From Mycoplasma sp. 2045 (GTDB taxonomy: Bacteria > Bacillota_I > Bacilli_A > Mycoplasmatales > Metamycoplasmataceae): a DNA stretch of 64,000 bases. Position numbers and translations under genes: made by a program. Shown here in pieces: positions 61,060-64,000 of this stretch (position 1 is the stretch's first letter; each line of letters starts with the position of its first letter). The DNA is taken from positions 620,001 through 684,000 of the forward strand of contig NZ_CP102083.1 in assembly GCF_024582715.1 (NCBI RefSeq), in the 5' to 3' direction. The notes below the pieces were generated by a model that saw only the letters and a program-made list of their open reading frames with translations, searched no databases and had not been told where the DNA came from.

Positions 61060-62442
61060 ATGAAAAATACAAAATTAATTTTAAGCATCTTCACTACAGG
61101 AGTTATAGCACTACCAACTGTTTCGGTATCTGTAAATAATAATGTTGTTCCAAAACAAAAAGACGAAAATGAAATGAAGCAATTTTTAGTAGATTCTGAA
61201 ATTGCACGTTTATCTAGATTAAGCGGTAAAACTCAAAAATTTAAAATTGTTAAGGAAATAAAAGACATTCAAAACAATAGCTTTTTACTTATTGCTACAG
61301 ATGAAATGTTTTCAGTTGTAAATGCAAATATTTATACATCAAACCAAATTCATTATGAAACAATAAAAGATGAATGATTAAATTCAGAAATAATATATGA
61401 TCGTCGATTCGGATTGCTCAAATTAGAAGATGAAAACACATATAAAAGTCTATATAACGAAAGTAAAATCTTAAAAAGTGATTTATTAAGCACCTATAAG
61501 GAAGATGAACTATGTGAAATAGAAGAATTTAAACAGAATCAATTATTGAAACGGGAAAAAGAAATTAGATACTCAAAATACAAAACAAAAACCGAACCTT
61601 GAGTAGATTATAATTTGAATAGAACTAACTATAATTATGATGGTCATTTTAAGGTAAGTTCCACAGTGCCATATGCATGATGATTTGCAACAAGAAACAA
61701 TTACGAATCTGCTGGATACATAGATTTAAAACCTGAAGGAGCTCCTCGTGGTAGAAGAGGTTTATGTGAATATGTTGCATTGAGCCAATTACTACTCTAC
61801 AATCATTTATTTGTTGATGGAACTGTTTTTACACAGGACCAGTATAATAAATTTATCAAAGAAGCTCCTCAAAATAATATCAGACATTGAGAGCACACTT
61901 CTCCAGTGTTTAAATATAAATACTCTTATCATCACGAAGATAATGTTCAATATAAAGACTATAAAAAATCTTTAACCTACCATTTATATCAACTTGCTGA
62001 TGGACAAATAAATTTAAAAACACCTAATTACTACCGACTTGCTTTTGATAGATTTAATAAAAATGAAAGAAGCTCATGAGACAATTACGGAAAGTATGGT
62101 GGATACTATAGAGCTTGAGAAAATGTTAAAAAAGGTATACCTGTCATTTTAGGGATAGCACCTTGTACTTATTCCAACGGTTGACCGGACCATGCATATT
62201 TAATGTATGGTTATGATGATAATTCAGATATGTTTTTAGGTTCTATGTGTTGAGGATAAGAAAAAAGAAATACAATTTTATATTCATATTATAATGGTGC
62301 TTGAGGTTCTTATTATTTCACTATAGGAAGTTTGAAACCAAAAAATGCAGGGAAACAACCAAGACTGTTTAAATATAAAGATAAATTATATACTGGTGAA
62401 GAAATTAATAATTTAATTTTAAAGAAAGAACCTTTAAAATAA
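61060..62442 (+). pseudogene. Secreted cysteine-peptidase-like protein, interrupted by an in-frame TAA
   Basis: A 460-codon frame broken by TAA at 62257-62259. The first part (399 residues) has a signal peptide, an Arg/Lys/Glu-rich middle, then RRGLCEYVALSQLLLYNHLF, where Cys is in the position of the nucleophile of papain-like (C39/C47-type) peptidases, and GWPDHAYLMYGYDD with the likely catalytic His. After the stop, the same frame continues with EKRNTILYSYYNGAWGSYYF to a second TAA at 62440, overlapping the next gene's ATG (TAATG). The coupling shows the longer frame was the original. The stop removes the presumed Asn/Trp-containing last strand, so the shorter product is probably inactive. 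Confidence 0.75.
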
Positions 62443-63029
62443 TGTTAAGAAAAAACTGATTAAAATTTTCGACTTTAAGTGCATATTTAATTTTCTTATT
62501 TTCTCTTGTGGTTGCTTTACCTATTTATGCTGTAGACATATATTCAATAGAATGATCAGATGTACCAGGTCTCGCGATAGATGTACCTCCTTATATCCCT
62601 GAATCCATTGGAGATGGAGCTTATCTGATGTTTCTCCAAGACTATTTAATCACATATTTTATCTGTATATTTATAATAATACATAATGTTATTTACTTAA
62701 GAAGAGCAAACAAGAATAGTTGATTTACAAGTTTCTTTCCTTTCTTATGTGAAAATATTAAGATTCAATATTTATTTGCATATAAAATGAAACTTATTAC
62801 ATTTATATGCACATATATAATTGTTGTTCCTATTTTTATAACAGGTATAGTTTTTCAATTTATATCAAATTCTCTTGGATATTTTTTACTTCGTCGTATT
62901 TCCACACCTATTATTTCTTGAACTACTTCCACAATATTATCACTAGTAATTTTATTCTTCATTTGCATCTTAATTTTTCATGATGGTAAAAAATTATATT
63001 TAACAAGTAAAAAGGTTTCTACTAAATAA
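62442..63029 (+). CDS. Small four-helix membrane protein, tandem family copy 1
   Basis: A 195-residue protein with about four hydrophobic segments (about residues 10-32, 65-85, 110-140 and 155-185) and a short basic C terminus. It begins MLRKNWLKFSTLSAYLIFLF, nearly identical to the two following copies. A segment rich in aromatics (SWFTSFFPFLCENIKIQY) lies between helices 2 and 3. It overlaps the peptidase-like frame by TAATG. No known family is recognised. Confidence 0.75.
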
Positions 63030-63096
63030 AGCTGTTTAACAAACACGTATAATCAATTAATAATTTAATCCTAAAGAAAGAAGGTTTAATAAAATC

Positions 63097-63657
63097 ATGT
63101 TAAGAAAAAACTGATTAAAATTTTCAACTTTAAGTGCATATTTAATTTTCTTATTTTCTATTGTGGTTGCATTACCTATTTATGCTATAGATTTATATAA
63201 AACTAGTTTGCCACATTTACCAGAAGGAATACATAAAACTTATTCTGATGGAGCATATCTGTTTTTCGCAGGCGACTATCTCTTCACATATTTTATCTGT
63301 ATATTTATAATAGTACATAATGTTATTTACTTAAGAAAAGTTAACAAAAATAATTGATTTACAAGTTTCTTCCCTTTCTTGTGTGAAAATATAAAGATTC
63401 AATATTCATTTGCATATAAAATGAAATTTATTCCATTTATATGCACATATATAATTGTTGTTCCTATTTTTATAACAGGTATAGTTTTTCAATTTATATT
63501 CAATTCCTTTGGTCTTAACGCATATATTTCTATGCCTCTCATTGCTTCAGTTGCTTACATAATATTATCAATAATAATTTTCTTCTTCATTTGCATTTTA
63601 GTCTTTCAAGATGGAAAAAAATTATATTTAACAAACAAAGAAGCAACTACTAAATAA
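63097..63657 (+). CDS. Small four-helix membrane protein, tandem family copy 2
   Basis: A 186-residue paralogue of the preceding gene with the same start and helix pattern. The loop after helix 1 is different (SLPHLPEGIHKTYSDGAY in place of SDVPGLAIDVPPYIPESIG), whereas helix 2, the aromatic segment and helix 3 are nearly identical. The Shine-Dalgarno is AAGAAAGAAGG. Variation concentrated in one loop suggests an exposed, changing surface. Confidence 0.75.
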
Positions 63658-63713
63658 GTATGAGTTATGTTAATTAATAATCGAACTCTAAAGAAAGAAG
63701 GTTTAATAAAATC

Positions 63714-64000
63714 ATGTTAAGAAAAAACTGATTAAAATTTTCAACTTTAAGTGTATATTTAATTTTATTATTTTCTCTTGTGGTTGCTTTACCTATTTAT
63801 GCTGTAAACATATATCGAATAAAATGATCAGATGTGCCAGGTCTCGCGATAGATGTACCTCCTTATATCCCTAAATCCATTGGATATAAAGCTTATCTAA
63901 TGTTTCTCGAAGACTATTTAATCACATATTTTATCTGTATATTTATAATAATACATAATGTTATTTACTTAAGAAGAGCAAACAAGAATAGTTGATTTAC
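63714..64000 (+). CDS. Small four-helix membrane protein, tandem family copy 3 (5' part)
   Basis: About 95 residues are in the window; the gene runs off the right edge. It closely matches copy 1, including the VPGLAIDVPPYIP loop, with scattered changes (VDIYSIEW becomes VNIYRIKW). The same Shine-Dalgarno leader precedes it. Confidence 0.75.

Larger units (their letters stand above)
62442..64000 (+). repeat. Tandem array of about 620-655-bp paralogous units
   Basis: Three consecutive units begin with near-identical sequence (ATGTTAAGAAAAAACTGATT) at 62442, 63097 and 63714. Units 2 and 3 are preceded by the same leader AAAGAAAGAAGGTTTAATAAAATC. Copies 1 and 3 are most alike (VPGLAIDVPPYIP), copy 2 differs in the first extracellular loop. 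Confidence 0.85.

Overview
The window is from a mollicute of the Mycoplasma hominis/bovis/hyorhinis type. UGA is read as tryptophan throughout: most genes only make sense when UGA is decoded as Trp. Base composition is very AT-rich, genes overlap or sit a few bases apart, and several lineage-typical genes are present (the Cypl/p37 thiamine pyrophosphate transporter, PolC, no cell-wall genes, many lipoproteins). The species cannot be named from the sequence alone.

Layout. 1-7.1 kb, minus strand: two operons, gdpP-rplI-dnaB-hemolysin/CNNM and nadE-yebC-ZIP transporter. 7.4-14.6 kb, plus strand: an S-component-like membrane protein, leuS, lon and an amino-acid permease. 14.7-25.5 kb, minus strand: dut-like dUTPase, an IS1634-like element with an unusually long target duplication, then rpoC and rpoB. 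25.7-29.5 kb: thiamine pyrophosphate uptake operon (lipoprotein, ATPase, permease) behind a TPP riboswitch. 29.5-33.0 kb: an ECF-S-like membrane protein overlapping a catalytically degenerate Opp-type ABC protein. 33.1-35.7 kb: an aldehyde dehydrogenase gene split by an IS3-family element. 36.1-36.55 kb: five tRNA genes (Asn, Glu, Val, Thr, Leu in transcription order). 36.7-41.1 kb: peptidases, L33, endonuclease IV and a potassium channel. 41.3 kb: a secreted protein of unknown function. 42.3-49.2 kb: a nucleoside ABC importer (BMP lipoprotein, ATPase, two permeases) with large unusual insertions. 49.3-53.7 kb: polC. 54.1-56.8 kb: choline-kinase-like protein, an ASKHA/CoaX-like protein and cdsA. 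56.9-59.2 kb: a GmrSD-like restriction protein bordered on one side by an IS remnant. 59.5-60.8 kb: an MFS transporter. 61.0-64.0 kb: a secreted cysteine-peptidase-like gene broken by a nonsense codon, coupled to three tandem copies of a small membrane-protein family, the last running off the window.

How the genes work together. Much of the content imports what a reduced genome cannot make: TPP, nucleosides, zinc or other divalent metals, amino acids and perhaps vitamins. The rest is core replication, transcription, translation and protein turnover. Two enzymes with normally conserved quality-control or metal-binding domains (LeuRS CP1 editing, PolC PHP) appear to have lost their key residues. 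The most unusual architectures are the nucleoside ATPase with a membrane domain inserted in its second nucleotide-binding half, the permease with a long charged C-terminal tail, and the ABC protein without recognisable catalytic residues.
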